Origin: Streptomyces gilvus
GTDB lineage: Bacteria; Actinomycetota; Actinomycetes; Streptomycetales; Streptomycetaceae
Assembly: GCF_022513565.1 (NCBI RefSeq)
Contig: NZ_JAKWBE010000038.1
Span: 1 to 63,659 of the forward strand
DNA: 63,659 nucleotides
Reading direction: 5' to 3'
Below the pieces are notes generated by a model. It worked only from the letters and a program-made list of their open reading frames with translations. It ran no database searches and was not told the DNA's origin. How positions within the stretch are numbered: the first letter of the stretch is position 1; each line of letters begins with the position of its first letter. Shown one piece after another: positions 52,217 through 60,064 of this stretch. The position numbers and the translations under genes are program-made.

Positions 52217-52756
52217 GTGCCGAGCCGGTCGGAGTCCATCGAGCTGAGCGAGCGGGAACTCCGTGAGATCGCGGGGTACGCGGCCGGCTGTGCGCGCAGG
52301 GTGCTCCCGCTCTACGAACAGCGCCGGCCGGCCGACACCCGCCCGCGCGAGGCGATCGCCGCGGCGGACGCCTTCGCCTCGGGCGGCCGTCGCACGGCGG
52401 CTCTGCGTCAGCACGCCTGGGCGGCGTTCAGAGCGGCGCGGGAAGCGGCGGCCGCGGAGCCGGCGGCCGCCGACGCGGCCCGGGCGGCGAGCCACGCGGC
52501 CGGCGCCGCGTTCCTGCATCCACTGGCCGACGCCCATCAGGTCAAGCACATCCTCGGTGCGGCGGCCCACGCGGTCCGGGCGGAGGAACTGGCCTGCGCG
52601 GACGGCCCGTTCTCCGCCGGGCCCGTTCTCGACCGGGCGCGCGAGGAGGCGCCGGAAGCCGTGACGGCGGTACTCGGCCGCCTGCCCGCCGCCCCTCCCG
52701 GCGGGGGACGCGTGGGAGAACTGATGCGCCTCCTGGACAGCGCGCTGCGCGGCTGA
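52217..52756 (+). CDS. Imm5-like putative immunity protein
   Basis: A 179-residue all-helical, alanine-rich protein. LSERELREIAGYAAGCARRVLP and the PREAIAAADAFASGG block resemble proteins annotated as Imm5-like putative immunity proteins. Of the first block, the core is REIAGYAAGCARRVLP. Histidines in SHAAGAAFLHPLADAHQVKH are also typical. No polymorphic toxin or nuclease gene lies next to it, so it would be an orphan immunity gene if the family call holds. GTG start at 52217. It follows the lyase by 28 bp. Confidence 0.65.
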   Translation: MPSRSESIELSERELREIAGYAAGCARRVLPLYEQRRPADTRPREAIAAADAFASGGRRTAALRQHAWAAFRAAREAAAAEPAAADAARAASHAAGAAFLHPLADAHQVKHILGAAAHAVRAEELACADGPFSAGPVLDRAREEAPEAVTAVLGRLPAAPPGGGRVGELMRLLDSALRG

Positions 52757-52784
52757 GGGCGATCGGGCACGTCGGCGACCGGCG

Positions 52785-52938
52785 TGGAAGTTCGTCGCCG
52801 TCGGCCTCGGCAACGACGTCCCGTTCCGGACGGAGTTCCTGCGCGCCCTCGCCGGGATCGACCCGGACATGGCCGTCAACATCGAGCACGAGGACGCCAC
52901 CTGCTCCCGGGCCGAGGGACTCGCTCGTACCGTGAAGG
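52785..52938 (+). pseudogene. C-terminal remnant of a sugar phosphate isomerase/epimerase
   Basis: A reading frame without start codon gives WKFVAVGLGNDVPFRTEFLR followed by ALAGIDPDMAVNIEHEDA. This is the end of the TIM-barrel sugar phosphate isomerase/epimerase family, where RFVAVGxGHD and DMAVNIEHED are conserved. The remaining 200-250 residues are gone, and the reading runs out of homology after about 50 codons. From here to 53269 I see no other gene. Confidence 0.65.
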
Positions 52939-53269
52939 TGCGCGTCGGGGCCCGAACTGGCGCAACAGCACGGCTGCTTCCACGCCCGCGCCGCCTGATC
53001 CGGGTGAACGGAAGGGATGCTGCGAAGGGGCGGTGAAAGTACGCGGCTTCGGTGACGACGGGCCGCCGGCGCGCTGGGACAGTGGCGGTGGTGGCCGTCG
53101 GCCCGTGAGTCGGCGAGGGACGACGGCCGCCTGGCCCGCCTCGCGGCCGGTGGGACGTGCGGTAGTGCGCCCCGGCTCGAAACCGGCCGCAGGGACGAGG
53201 GCCGGGAGCCCGGCGGGGGGGCGACCGGCCTCCGAAGGGCTCGGCCGGCTCAGCGGAAAGTCGTCCGGC

Positions 53270-53641
53270 TCAGCGGAGGGTCGTCCGGCGTTGCCGTACC
53301 GCGCCGAGCACGATGCCCGCCAGCAGGAGGACCACCCCTGCGGCCAGCCACAGCCAGGGGTTGTACTCGTCCACGCACGACTGGCTCGTGGACGTCGTCG
53401 TGCACACGTTGCCCGGGCCGCCGCGGTTGAGGAAGGCCACGTACAGCAGGGGCACCCCCAGCCCCGAGAGCAGCCCCGGCAGCCCGGCGAAGGAGCCGCG
53501 TCGGGTGGCCAGCAGGCCGGCCGCCACCAGGGCGAGGGGCAGCAGGTAGACGCCGATGCTGAGGATGGCGACAAGGCCGAGCGAGCCCAGGGCTCCCACG
53601 GCGAGCCAGGCGCAGAACCACGGCCGGCTGCTCGATCTCAC
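53270..53641 (-). CDS. Small membrane protein of unknown function
   Basis: A 123-residue protein with a strong GAGGAGG ribosome site before a GTG start. Four hydrophobic segments are visible (WLAVGALGSLGLVAILSIG, LPLALVAAGLLATRRG, GLLSGLGVPLLYVAFLN, WLWLAAGVVLLLAGIVLG). Between the third and fourth, an outward loop has a CTTTSTSQSC cysteine pair. No family recognised. It is the downstream neighbour of the methyltransferase at 53704 on the same strand. Confidence 0.75.
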   Translation of the reverse strand: MRSSSRPWFCAWLAVGALGSLGLVAILSIGVYLLPLALVAAGLLATRRGSFAGLPGLLSGLGVPLLYVAFLNRGGPGNVCTTTSTSQSCVDEYNPWLWLAAGVVLLLAGIVLGAVRQRRTTLR

Positions 53642-53703
53642 GGGTCCTCCTCGACGTGGTCGCTGCTTTCCAGAGTGGCGCGTGGCCCCGCCAAGAGCCA
53701 GGC

Positions 53704-54432
53704 TCAGGAACCCTGTTGTGTGCGGCGCAGGACCAGGGAGACGAAGCCGAAGGTGTCCCGGTAGCCGCGCAGCCACTCCGAGCGGCGGGTGGCGGCCGTC
53801 CGCAGGACCTCCGGTCCGTCCGGGTCGTCCGGGTGGTCCAGGGCCCACTCGGCCAGGGAGCCCCAGCAGGCCCATTCGTAGGCGTCCAGTTCGGCTCGGG
53901 TGCTGATGTGGCCGTCGACGGGGGTCCAGCCGTCGGCCACGACACGGTCCACGGTGGTCGCGAGGTCGTCGAGGTCCCCGAGGACGCCGACCGCCTCCGG
54001 GGACGGGGGCCGCTCCCAGATCCCCTCCCCGATCAGGACCCGGCCGCCGGGGGCCAGGTGCCGCCGGGCTGCGGCGAGCGTCGGGAGCAGGCCGCCGAAT
54101 GCGTGGGTGGCGCCGAAGCTGAGCACCACGTCGAACGGCTCCGGCGAGACGAACTCCTCGGCCTTCCGGTGGTGCAGGACGAGCCGGTCCCCGACGCCGA
54201 GCCCGTCCGCGGCCCGCCGCGCCCGCGCCAGGTCGTCGCCGGAGACGTCGACTCCTTCGGCATGGACGTCCGGCCGCGTGGCCAGGGCCCGCAACAGCCA
54301 CTCCGCGCCGCCGCACCCCAGGTCGAGCACCCGCTCGTCGCCCCTGGGCAGCCCGCGGTCCAGCAGCCGCCGTACCGAGTCGTCGTCGAGCGGGGACTTT
54401 ATGGGGTGCTGGGTGTGGGCGATCATGGACAT
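53704..54432 (-). CDS. Class I SAM-dependent methyltransferase
   Basis: About 242 residues. The SAM loop is VLDLGCGGAEWLLRAL, followed by GVDVSGDDLARAR for the ribose acid and a DVVLSFGATHAFGG strand. The later GGRVLIGEGIWERPPSPEA resembles bacterial small-molecule methyltransferases. The substrate is unknown. The ATG at 54432 and a GTG at 54447 are both possible, with weak ribosome sites. Confidence 0.85.
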   Translation of the reverse strand: MSMIAHTQHPIKSPLDDDSVRRLLDRGLPRGDERVLDLGCGGAEWLLRALATRPDVHAEGVDVSGDDLARARRAADGLGVGDRLVLHHRKAEEFVSPEPFDVVLSFGATHAFGGLLPTLAAARRHLAPGGRVLIGEGIWERPPSPEAVGVLGDLDDLATTVDRVVADGWTPVDGHISTRAELDAYEWACWGSLAEWALDHPDDPDGPEVLRTAATRRSEWLRGYRDTFGFVSLVLRRTQQGS

Positions 54433-54556
54433 GCGTTCACGGTTCACCGCCGCAGCCTGCCAACGACGGCGCCCCGCCCGCACCTGGTTTTGGCAGCACG
54501 GGCGGCGCGGGCGGCGCCGGCGACCGGGCTCCGCGGCTGCCCGCGGGCCGCTCCCC

Positions 54557-55873
54557 TCACGTCGAGAAGCGGGGCAGCCGCCGTCCCGGGCGCCCGGAGC
54601 GGGTGCGGCCGGGTTCGGCGCGGTAGCGGCGCGCGGGTGGGGGCACCGTACGCAGGGGTGGTCCGCCCCCGACGCCCCGCTCGGGTGACGGCGGGGCCGG
54701 TGGGCGTCCGCCGCCGCGTCTGCCGCGTGGGAGGCGCTGGGGCCAGCACAGGACGTAGGCGGCCGACCCCACGGTGAAGGCGAGGCGGATCAGACCCTGC
54801 GCGGAGGCCGAGGGGACCAGCAGGGCGCTGCCGTAGAGGGAGATCAGGGCGATCCAGCTGACCCAGGGGACCAGGCGCCGCTGGCCGATGGAGTCCCAGA
54901 TCAGGGTGCCCAGCAGGACCGAGGCGTTGTAGTACGTGTACACGCTCGGGTCCAGGGCGATACGGGCGTCCGCGGAGAGCAGCACGACCGCCGGCCAGCG
55001 GCCCCGGCGCACGGCGAGGGCGCCCAGCGCCAGACCGAGCGCCATCTGGGCGGGGCGGTCCCACGAGGGGGTGACGGGATCGCGCACCCCGAACCAGCGC
55101 AGCGCGGAGGCGGGCTGGTTGGGGATGGTGAAGCGGGCCGCGGCCAGGGTCTCGGTGTGGGTGAGGTAGAAGGGCAGCCAGGCCGCCGCCACCAGGCCGA
55201 ACAGCCAGGCGGCGGCGCGCGGCCACGCGGCGCGCGGCAGTGCCAGCAGCAGCGGCAGGAAGCCGACCGCCCAGGGTTTGCAGCCGACGGCGAGCGCGAG
55301 GAAGACGCCGACCGCGGTGGCCCTGCCGCGCACCAGGGCGCGCACGGCGAGCGTGGTGAAGAACAGCGCCAGGACGTCGTCGAGGTGGGCGAACCGCACC
55401 GAGACCTCCACCCACATGGGGATGAAGGCCGCCCCCGCGACCAGGACCCGCTGCTGGAGCCGACGGTGGTTGATCCCCGTGCCCCGGTAGTGGTCCGCGG
55501 CGGCCCTGCCGACCAGGACCAGCATGTACAGGCCCAGCACCGACATGAACAGGTCGGCGAGCTTCTCGCCGAGCTCGGGCGGGAACGGCGCGAACAGTCC
55601 GGCGACGACGAAGCTGACGGGGCCGATCTGCAGCTCGGGGTGGTTGGCGTAGAGGGCCAGGCCGCCGCCGGGCATCTGGTTGAACAGGAGCTGCTGGCCC
55701 GTGCGCAGATAGTGCCAGGACACGGCCTCGTGGCGTTCGGCGACGACGAACCAGACCGCTGTCCACAGGGTCAGCAGCAGGTTGTGCCACCGCACGAGGG
55801 GCCATCTGAGCCGGCCGGTCCGTTCCCCGTCGTCGAGCACGGGCACGGTCTCCGCCGTCTCCCGGTTCCGCAC
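54557..55873 (-). CDS. Polytopic membrane protein, GT87/GT-C-like
   Basis: A 438-residue protein with about ten membrane helices. WHYLRTGQQLLFNQMPGGGL and the FAHLDDVLALFFTTLAVRAL helix pair, followed by GCKPWAVGFLPLLLALP, resemble DUF2029/GT87 mannosyltransferase-like proteins. The cytoplasmic C-terminal tail is rich in Pro, Arg and Gly. It may transfer a sugar from a polyprenyl donor at the outer face. GTG start at 55873 with GGACAGGGT upstream. It is divergent from another large membrane protein across a symmetric dyad. Confidence 0.75.
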   Translation of the reverse strand: MRNRETAETVPVLDDGERTGRLRWPLVRWHNLLLTLWTAVWFVVAERHEAVSWHYLRTGQQLLFNQMPGGGLALYANHPELQIGPVSFVVAGLFAPFPPELGEKLADLFMSVLGLYMLVLVGRAAADHYRGTGINHRRLQQRVLVAGAAFIPMWVEVSVRFAHLDDVLALFFTTLAVRALVRGRATAVGVFLALAVGCKPWAVGFLPLLLALPRAAWPRAAAWLFGLVAAAWLPFYLTHTETLAAARFTIPNQPASALRWFGVRDPVTPSWDRPAQMALGLALGALAVRRGRWPAVVLLSADARIALDPSVYTYYNASVLLGTLIWDSIGQRRLVPWVSWIALISLYGSALLVPSASAQGLIRLAFTVGSAAYVLCWPQRLPRGRRGGGRPPAPPSPERGVGGGPPLRTVPPPARRYRAEPGRTRSGRPGRRLPRFST

Positions 55874-56034
55874 ACCCTGTCCTTTCCCCTCCGTGCGCTT
55901 TCGGCGCCGGGACGGCCGAGGACGCGGTCCGCGCGGCCTCAACTGTGTAGAGGGGGTTCGGGGGTTGCTGGTTGCTCCTCGAAGGTCAACTCACCGCGAC
56001 CCGTCCGGTGGAACCCGAACCGCGGAAATCCTCT

Positions 56035-56047
56035 CTACATGATGTAG
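56035..56047. promoter_or_regulatory. Symmetric dyad between divergent membrane-protein genes
   Basis: CTACATGATGTAG is a near-perfect palindrome (6+1+6) in the 244-bp intergenic region. It lies 71 bp before the start at 56118 and 162 bp from the start at 55873. The TACAT/ATGTA arms resemble BlaI/MecI-type operators in general form. The regulator is not identifiable here. Confidence 0.4.
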
Positions 56048-56117
56048 TAGGGGAGGGTTTCCGCTGCCCGGACTCGAGGGGGCGTCCCGGCGGCGGAGAG
56101 GGTTGAGGAGGTGGCCG

Positions 56118-57902
56118 ATGGCCGACACCCATGAGGCAGGTACGGGCATGGAAATCCGTCGCCGTCCGCCGTCCCGCCCTGCCGTGCCTCCCTCGCCGCC
56201 CGTCCCGGAGTCGGGCCCGCCGGCCACCGGGCCGGGGCAGCTGCACCGGGGCATGACCCTGCTGGCGACGATCAGCCTCTTCATCGGCACGCGCGACGCC
56301 TGGACCACCGCGATGGACTCGCATCCGGCCGTCGCCGGCGTCATCTCCGTCTGCTACGCCTCGATCCTGGTGTGCGGCGTCCTGAGCCTGCTCGTCCGCA
56401 GCCGCCGGGCGCTGGTCCGCGTCGACGTCCTGGTCCTGCTGACCGCCCTCACGCTCGTGGCCTGCGGTTACGTCCTCGATCACGCGGGCGCCGACGAAGG
56501 GGTGCTGACCGCCCAGGCCGCGAGCGAGATCCTGCGCGGCCATCCGGTCTACGGGCAGCCGTGGCCCTGGCTGTTCGACACACCGTCCGTCGGCGTCACC
56601 AAGACCATGTCGGGCGGCGCCGACTACACCTACGGCTATCCGCCGCTGACCGCGCTGCTCGCCGCGCCGGTGCACGCCGTCGTCCACTCGACGGCGGCCG
56701 CCACCCTGGTCACGACGGGCGCCCTGGCCGCCTCCTCGGTCCTGCTCTGGTTCCTGCTGCCGGTGCCCTGGCGGTCCGCGGCCACGGCCGTGTGCCTGGG
56801 CTTCGGCCTCCTGCCGCACTACGCGTACTCCGGTTACACGGCGATCACCGCGCTCGCCCTGCTCGTCCCGGTGGTGGTCCGCTGGCCGGACACCGGAGCG
56901 AGCGGCCGGCTGGGGCCGGGCGGGGTGCTGCGGGCGGCCTGTCTGGGTGCCGCCTGTGCCGCCCAGCAACTGGCGTGGTTCCTGCTCCCGTTCCTGCTGA
57001 TCGGTCTGTACGCGGTCCGGCGCGGCGAACTCGGCCACCGCCGCGCCCTGGCGGTCACCGCCCGCTACACCGGCACCGCCGCGCTGAGCTGGGCCGCCAT
57101 CAACGCCTACTTCGCCGTCCAGGGGTTCTCCGCCTGGCTGGAGGGCATCGTGCTGCCGCTCGGCCAGAAGGCGATCCTGCACGGCCAGGGGATGATGGGC
57201 ATCTCCTACTACTTCACCGGGGGCAGCAGCCGCCTCGACTACTACTCCTACGGCAGCCTGCTGCTCCTGCTCGGGCTGCTGGTCGCCACGCTGCTGTTCG
57301 TACGGCGGCTCGGTCCCGCCCTGACCGTGCTGCCCTGGTGCGCGTTCTACCTGGCCACGCGGTCCCAGGACGGCTACTTCCTGCTGATGACGCCGCTGTG
57401 GCTGGCGGCCGTCGCCACCGTCCCGGCCGCCGCGTTCGCCACCGCCTGGCAGCCGCGGCTGCCCCGTGTCACCGGCCACCGCGCCAAGGGCTTCCTGGCC
57501 GCCGGTCTGCTCGTCCCGGCGCTCGTGTGCGTGACGATCGCCGCCGCGAGCCCGCCGCCCCTGCGGCTGAGCCTCGCCCCGCACTTCACCACGCACCGCT
57601 CGAGTCCCGGTGTCACTGCCGTGCGCGTGCACGCCGTCAACACCACGGGTACGACCCTCACCCCGCACTTCGCCGATCGCGTCGGCCAGGGTGCCTCCGA
57701 CTGGTGGACCATCGCCTCCGGCCCCGCCGAACTGGCCCCCCACGCGTCCGCCGACTATCTCGTGGAGCCCCCCGGCGGATTCCTCCCGATGCCGGCCGAC
57801 CAGCGTCCGCGCACCTACCTCATCGCGGTCACCGGCACCCCGATGACGATCACCACGGCCCGCGTCCCGTCCGCGCCGCAATCGCTCCGGCCGGCGGACT
57901 GA
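56118..57902 (+). CDS. Large polytopic membrane protein (putative GT-C glycosyltransferase)
   Basis: A 594-residue protein. After a proline-rich cytoplasmic start come about eleven membrane helices. The first outward loop has ADEGVLTAQAASEILRGHPV, with acidic residues placed as in GT-C enzymes, then YTYGYPPLTALL. A soluble extracellular domain of about 110 residues, predicted beta-rich, closes the chain. GGAGG precedes the ATG. I would class it as a possible lipid-linked sugar transferase, without firm family assignment. It is divergent from the GT87-like gene. Confidence 0.72.
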   Translation: MADTHEAGTGMEIRRRPPSRPAVPPSPPVPESGPPATGPGQLHRGMTLLATISLFIGTRDAWTTAMDSHPAVAGVISVCYASILVCGVLSLLVRSRRALVRVDVLVLLTALTLVACGYVLDHAGADEGVLTAQAASEILRGHPVYGQPWPWLFDTPSVGVTKTMSGGADYTYGYPPLTALLAAPVHAVVHSTAAATLVTTGALAASSVLLWFLLPVPWRSAATAVCLGFGLLPHYAYSGYTAITALALLVPVVVRWPDTGASGRLGPGGVLRAACLGAACAAQQLAWFLLPFLLIGLYAVRRGELGHRRALAVTARYTGTAALSWAAINAYFAVQGFSAWLEGIVLPLGQKAILHGQGMMGISYYFTGGSSRLDYYSYGSLLLLLGLLVATLLFVRRLGPALTVLPWCAFYLATRSQDGYFLLMTPLWLAAVATVPAAAFATAWQPRLPRVTGHRAKGFLAAGLLVPALVCVTIAAASPPPLRLSLAPHFTTHRSSPGVTAVRVHAVNTTGTTLTPHFADRVGQGASDWWTIASGPAELAPHASADYLVEPPGGFLPMPADQRPRTYLIAVTGTPMTITTARVPSAPQSLRPAD

Positions 57903-57944
57903 CGGGCCGGGTCGATCCCGCCGGACGACGGCCTCGGCTCGGCG

Positions 57945-58349
57945 TCAGTACGACTGGAGTTCCACCAGGGTGCCGTCCGGTGTCCTGATGTGTGCGGTAC
58001 GCGGGTTCGGGCCCCACTCGGGACGGTCCTGGGGCTCGGCGAGGACCCGGGCGCCGTGTCCGCCCAGGCGGCGTGCCGCGTCGTCGACGTCCTCGACGCG
58101 CAGCACGAGCATCGCGGTGTCCTGGCCGGGTGCGGCGGACGGCAGCTCCGCGGTCCCGACGACCTCCGCCATGGTCCCGCGGGAGTGCAGCACGAGCACG
58201 GCCTCGCCGCCCAGGTCCCAGTTGGCGTACCCGGGTTCGGGCACGACCTTGAAGGGCTCGACGCCCAGCAGGTCACGGAGCGCTTCGGTCCAGAACCGGG
58301 CCGCCGTGTCGAAGTCCTCGACGAGCAGCCGGGAACAGAGGGCGTCCAT
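57945..58349 (-). CDS. VOC-family (glyoxalase-like) protein
   Basis: A 134-residue protein with two beta-alpha-beta-beta-beta units. Typical features are RLLVEDFDTAARFWTEAL at the start, LVLRVEDVDDAARRLGGHG in the middle and the closing TPDGTLVELQSY with the metal-region Glu. Members include glyoxalases, dioxygenases and antibiotic-binding resistance proteins, and nothing here decides between them. It ends next to the cold-shock gene on the same strand. Confidence 0.88.
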   Translation of the reverse strand: MDALCSRLLVEDFDTAARFWTEALRDLLGVEPFKVVPEPGYANWDLGGEAVLVLHSRGTMAEVVGTAELPSAAPGQDTAMLVLRVEDVDDAARRLGGHGARVLAEPQDRPEWGPNPRTAHIRTPDGTLVELQSY

Positions 58350-58375
58350 GACGGCGAGCCCGGTGCCCCGCGGGG

Positions 58376-58837
58376 TCAGTCCACGATCCAGCCGCGTTTG
58401 CGGACCAGGTCCACGACGCAGGCCCGGACCTCCTTGAGCTGGGCGACGGTCAGGCTTCCGGCGTGTTCCAGGAGGGCCTCGGTGAGGTCGATGCGGAAGT
58501 CCTCCACCGACAGCAACTCGACCTCGCCGTCGATGTCCTGGACGTCCCCGTGCCGCAGCGGCACCTCCGAGAACGACGGGGCCGCACGGTTGGTCCGGTG
58601 GTCGTGGTGGTCGTGGTGGTCATGGGCGGCGTGCCGGACGAGGCGGATGGCCGAGGCCTTCGGCCCCTTCTCGCCCTGCTCCAGGGCGAACTCGACCTCG
58701 CTGCCCGCCTGGTAGAGGTACTTCTCGTCGATCAGGTCGTTGGCGTGCATGAAGACGTCCTCGCCCCCGTCCCTGGGGCGGATGAAGCCGTACCCGCGCA
58801 CCTCGTCGAACCGCACGACCCGACCCTGTGTCACCAC
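58376..58837 (-). CDS. Cold-shock domain protein with C-terminal extension
   Basis: A 153-residue protein. The N-terminal cold-shock domain (residues 1-68) has RNP1 (GYGFIRP) and RNP2 (DVFMHAN) nucleic-acid-binding motifs. A histidine-rich linker HDHHDHHDH (about 72-80) follows, then a helical C-terminal domain (DFRIDLTEALLEHAGSLTVA). Ordinary Streptomyces Csp proteins stop near residue 67, so this is the long CspB-like form. It probably binds RNA or single-stranded DNA. Two adjacent GTG codons follow GGAGG. Confidence 0.9.
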   Translation of the reverse strand: MVTQGRVVRFDEVRGYGFIRPRDGGEDVFMHANDLIDEKYLYQAGSEVEFALEQGEKGPKASAIRLVRHAAHDHHDHHDHRTNRAAPSFSEVPLRHGDVQDIDGEVELLSVEDFRIDLTEALLEHAGSLTVAQLKEVRACVVDLVRKRGWIVD

Positions 58838-59322
58838 ACCGCACCTCCACGCTCACAGCGGACCCGGGACGGCCCGGGTCACCTACCCGGTGCGAGAACT
58901 TACACAGCCGCGCCCCCGCCCACGAGCCCTGCCCGTTCCCGGACTCACGGCGGCGGGTCAGACGGTGGTCCGCTCCAGTCGCCGTACCACCTCACGGCAG
59001 AACGCCCCGACGCCGTCCGGGTCGTCGATGAACTGGTTCGGCTTGACGCAGAACGTGGTGAACCCCTGTTCCTCGCGGACGGCATGGCAGGAGCCGACCC
59101 GGTGTTCCTGAGCACCCTCCGAGCCGGCCGGGAGGCGTTCACGGCACGCCATCCGAAGATCACCGCGGGCGCGGACGGCGCACGCATCCTGCGCAGCGTC
59201 CTGATGAAGCCCGAGTCCGAGCACCACGTGGAGGACCCGCACCGCCGGGTCGAGCGACTCGCCCGGCGCCGCTGACCCTGGAAAGCGCCCTCGACCTGAT
59301 GATCGCGGCGCCGTGACAGGGG
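58838..59322. other. Intergenic region with an LLM remnant
   Basis: 485 bp. Positions 58958-59089 hold the flavin oxidoreductase remnant described separately. Positions 59090-59280 read openly on the plus strand (for example ADPVFLSTLRAGREAF), but without start, ribosome site or recognised family, and I do not call a gene. Confidence 0.5.
58958..59089 (-). pseudogene. C-terminal remnant of an LLM-class flavin-dependent oxidoreductase
   Basis: A frame ending at a TGA gives EEQGFTTFCVKPNQFIDDPD followed by GVGAFCREVVRRLERTTV. This matches the usual end of LLM (luciferase-like, F420 or FMN dependent) oxidoreductases, where FTTFCxKPNQFIDDP is well conserved. Only about 42 codons survive; upstream in the same frame the sequence is unrelated and has no barrel motifs. 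It is probably a deletion remnant. Confidence 0.65.
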
Positions 59323-59727
59323 TCAGGCGATGGACAGCAGCATGTTCGTCGCGGCCAGCGCGAGCACGGTCCCGAGGATGAAGAACAGTCCTTGGACCAC
59401 CGCGGTGACCGGCATCCGCAGGCTCGCGTGGAGGAACGTCGACAGCGCGAGAAGGGCGGGAAGCACCCAGGCCAGGGCGAGCCCCGAGTAGGAGACGCCG
59501 GGATGACGCGGTGTGCCTCCGCCCATGCCCTGGTCCGAACTGCCCATGCCGACCAGGAACACGACGAGGGCGAAACCCGCCAGTGCCATGGCGTCGGCAA
59601 CCCCCAGCACCAGCGCGACCACGATGTCCGTCAGCCGGGAGGGCCGGTCCCTGGTGGCGGCGGCTTCGCCGTCGCCACGCCTGCGGCGAAGGCCGATCTT
59701 CTTCCGAATTCCGTCGAATCGGGCCAC
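59323..59727 (-). CDS. Small membrane protein of unknown function
   Basis: About 134 residues from a GTG at 59727, with no clear ribosome site; an ATG at 59763 would add 12 residues. A basic N-terminus (GIRKKIGLRRRRGDG) is followed by four hydrophobic segments: VVALVLGVADAMALAGFAL, LALAWVLPALLALSTFL, TAVVQGLFFILGTVLAL and the region between the first two. No family recognised. It is divergent from the MFS gene. Confidence 0.6.
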   Translation of the reverse strand: MARFDGIRKKIGLRRRRGDGEAAATRDRPSRLTDIVVALVLGVADAMALAGFALVVFLVGMGSSDQGMGGGTPRHPGVSYSGLALAWVLPALLALSTFLHASLRMPVTAVVQGLFFILGTVLALAATNMLLSIA

Positions 59728-60064
59728 AGCTCGACTGCACCACGGAAGCCGCGATTCCACCATTGGCGGTACGTAACGAACCGGACTCCGAAAGGGCGAG
59801 TATCGGTATCCGTCTGATATGGCCTCATCTCCGCCGGCAGGACCGGCCGAAGGGTTCGGCACCCCATCTGTACGAGGGGTATGAGGGCGGTATAGTTCAC
59901 GCGTCAACTGCCAACGTCGGCAGGTCAGTTCCCTTCCCTGCCGCCGTTGCGCGATGTGTCGCAGCACAGTTCATTTCCGTACAGCGCATTTCCGAGCGGG
60001 AAACTGCCGTCTTTCGCCCCCCTCAGCACCCCTCACCGAAAGCCACCCGTTCTTGGCCATCACC
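59728..60064. promoter_or_regulatory. Divergent region before the MFS gene
   Basis: 337 bp of noticeably lower GC than its surroundings, containing TATAGT (59891-59896) that could serve as a -10 for the rightward gene. The matching -35 is weak. No gene was recognised. Which start the transporter uses (TTG near 60050, GTG at 60065) is unresolved. Confidence 0.4.

Noticed and set aside
52784..53764. Longer plus-strand frame across the isomerase remnant
   Set aside because: It runs in a different frame from the recognisable homology and opposite the small membrane protein gene.
59083..59274. Plus-strand open stretch after the LLM remnant (ADPVFLSTLRAGREAF)
   Set aside because: No start, ribosome site or recognised family; it may be another remnant, but I cannot support it.
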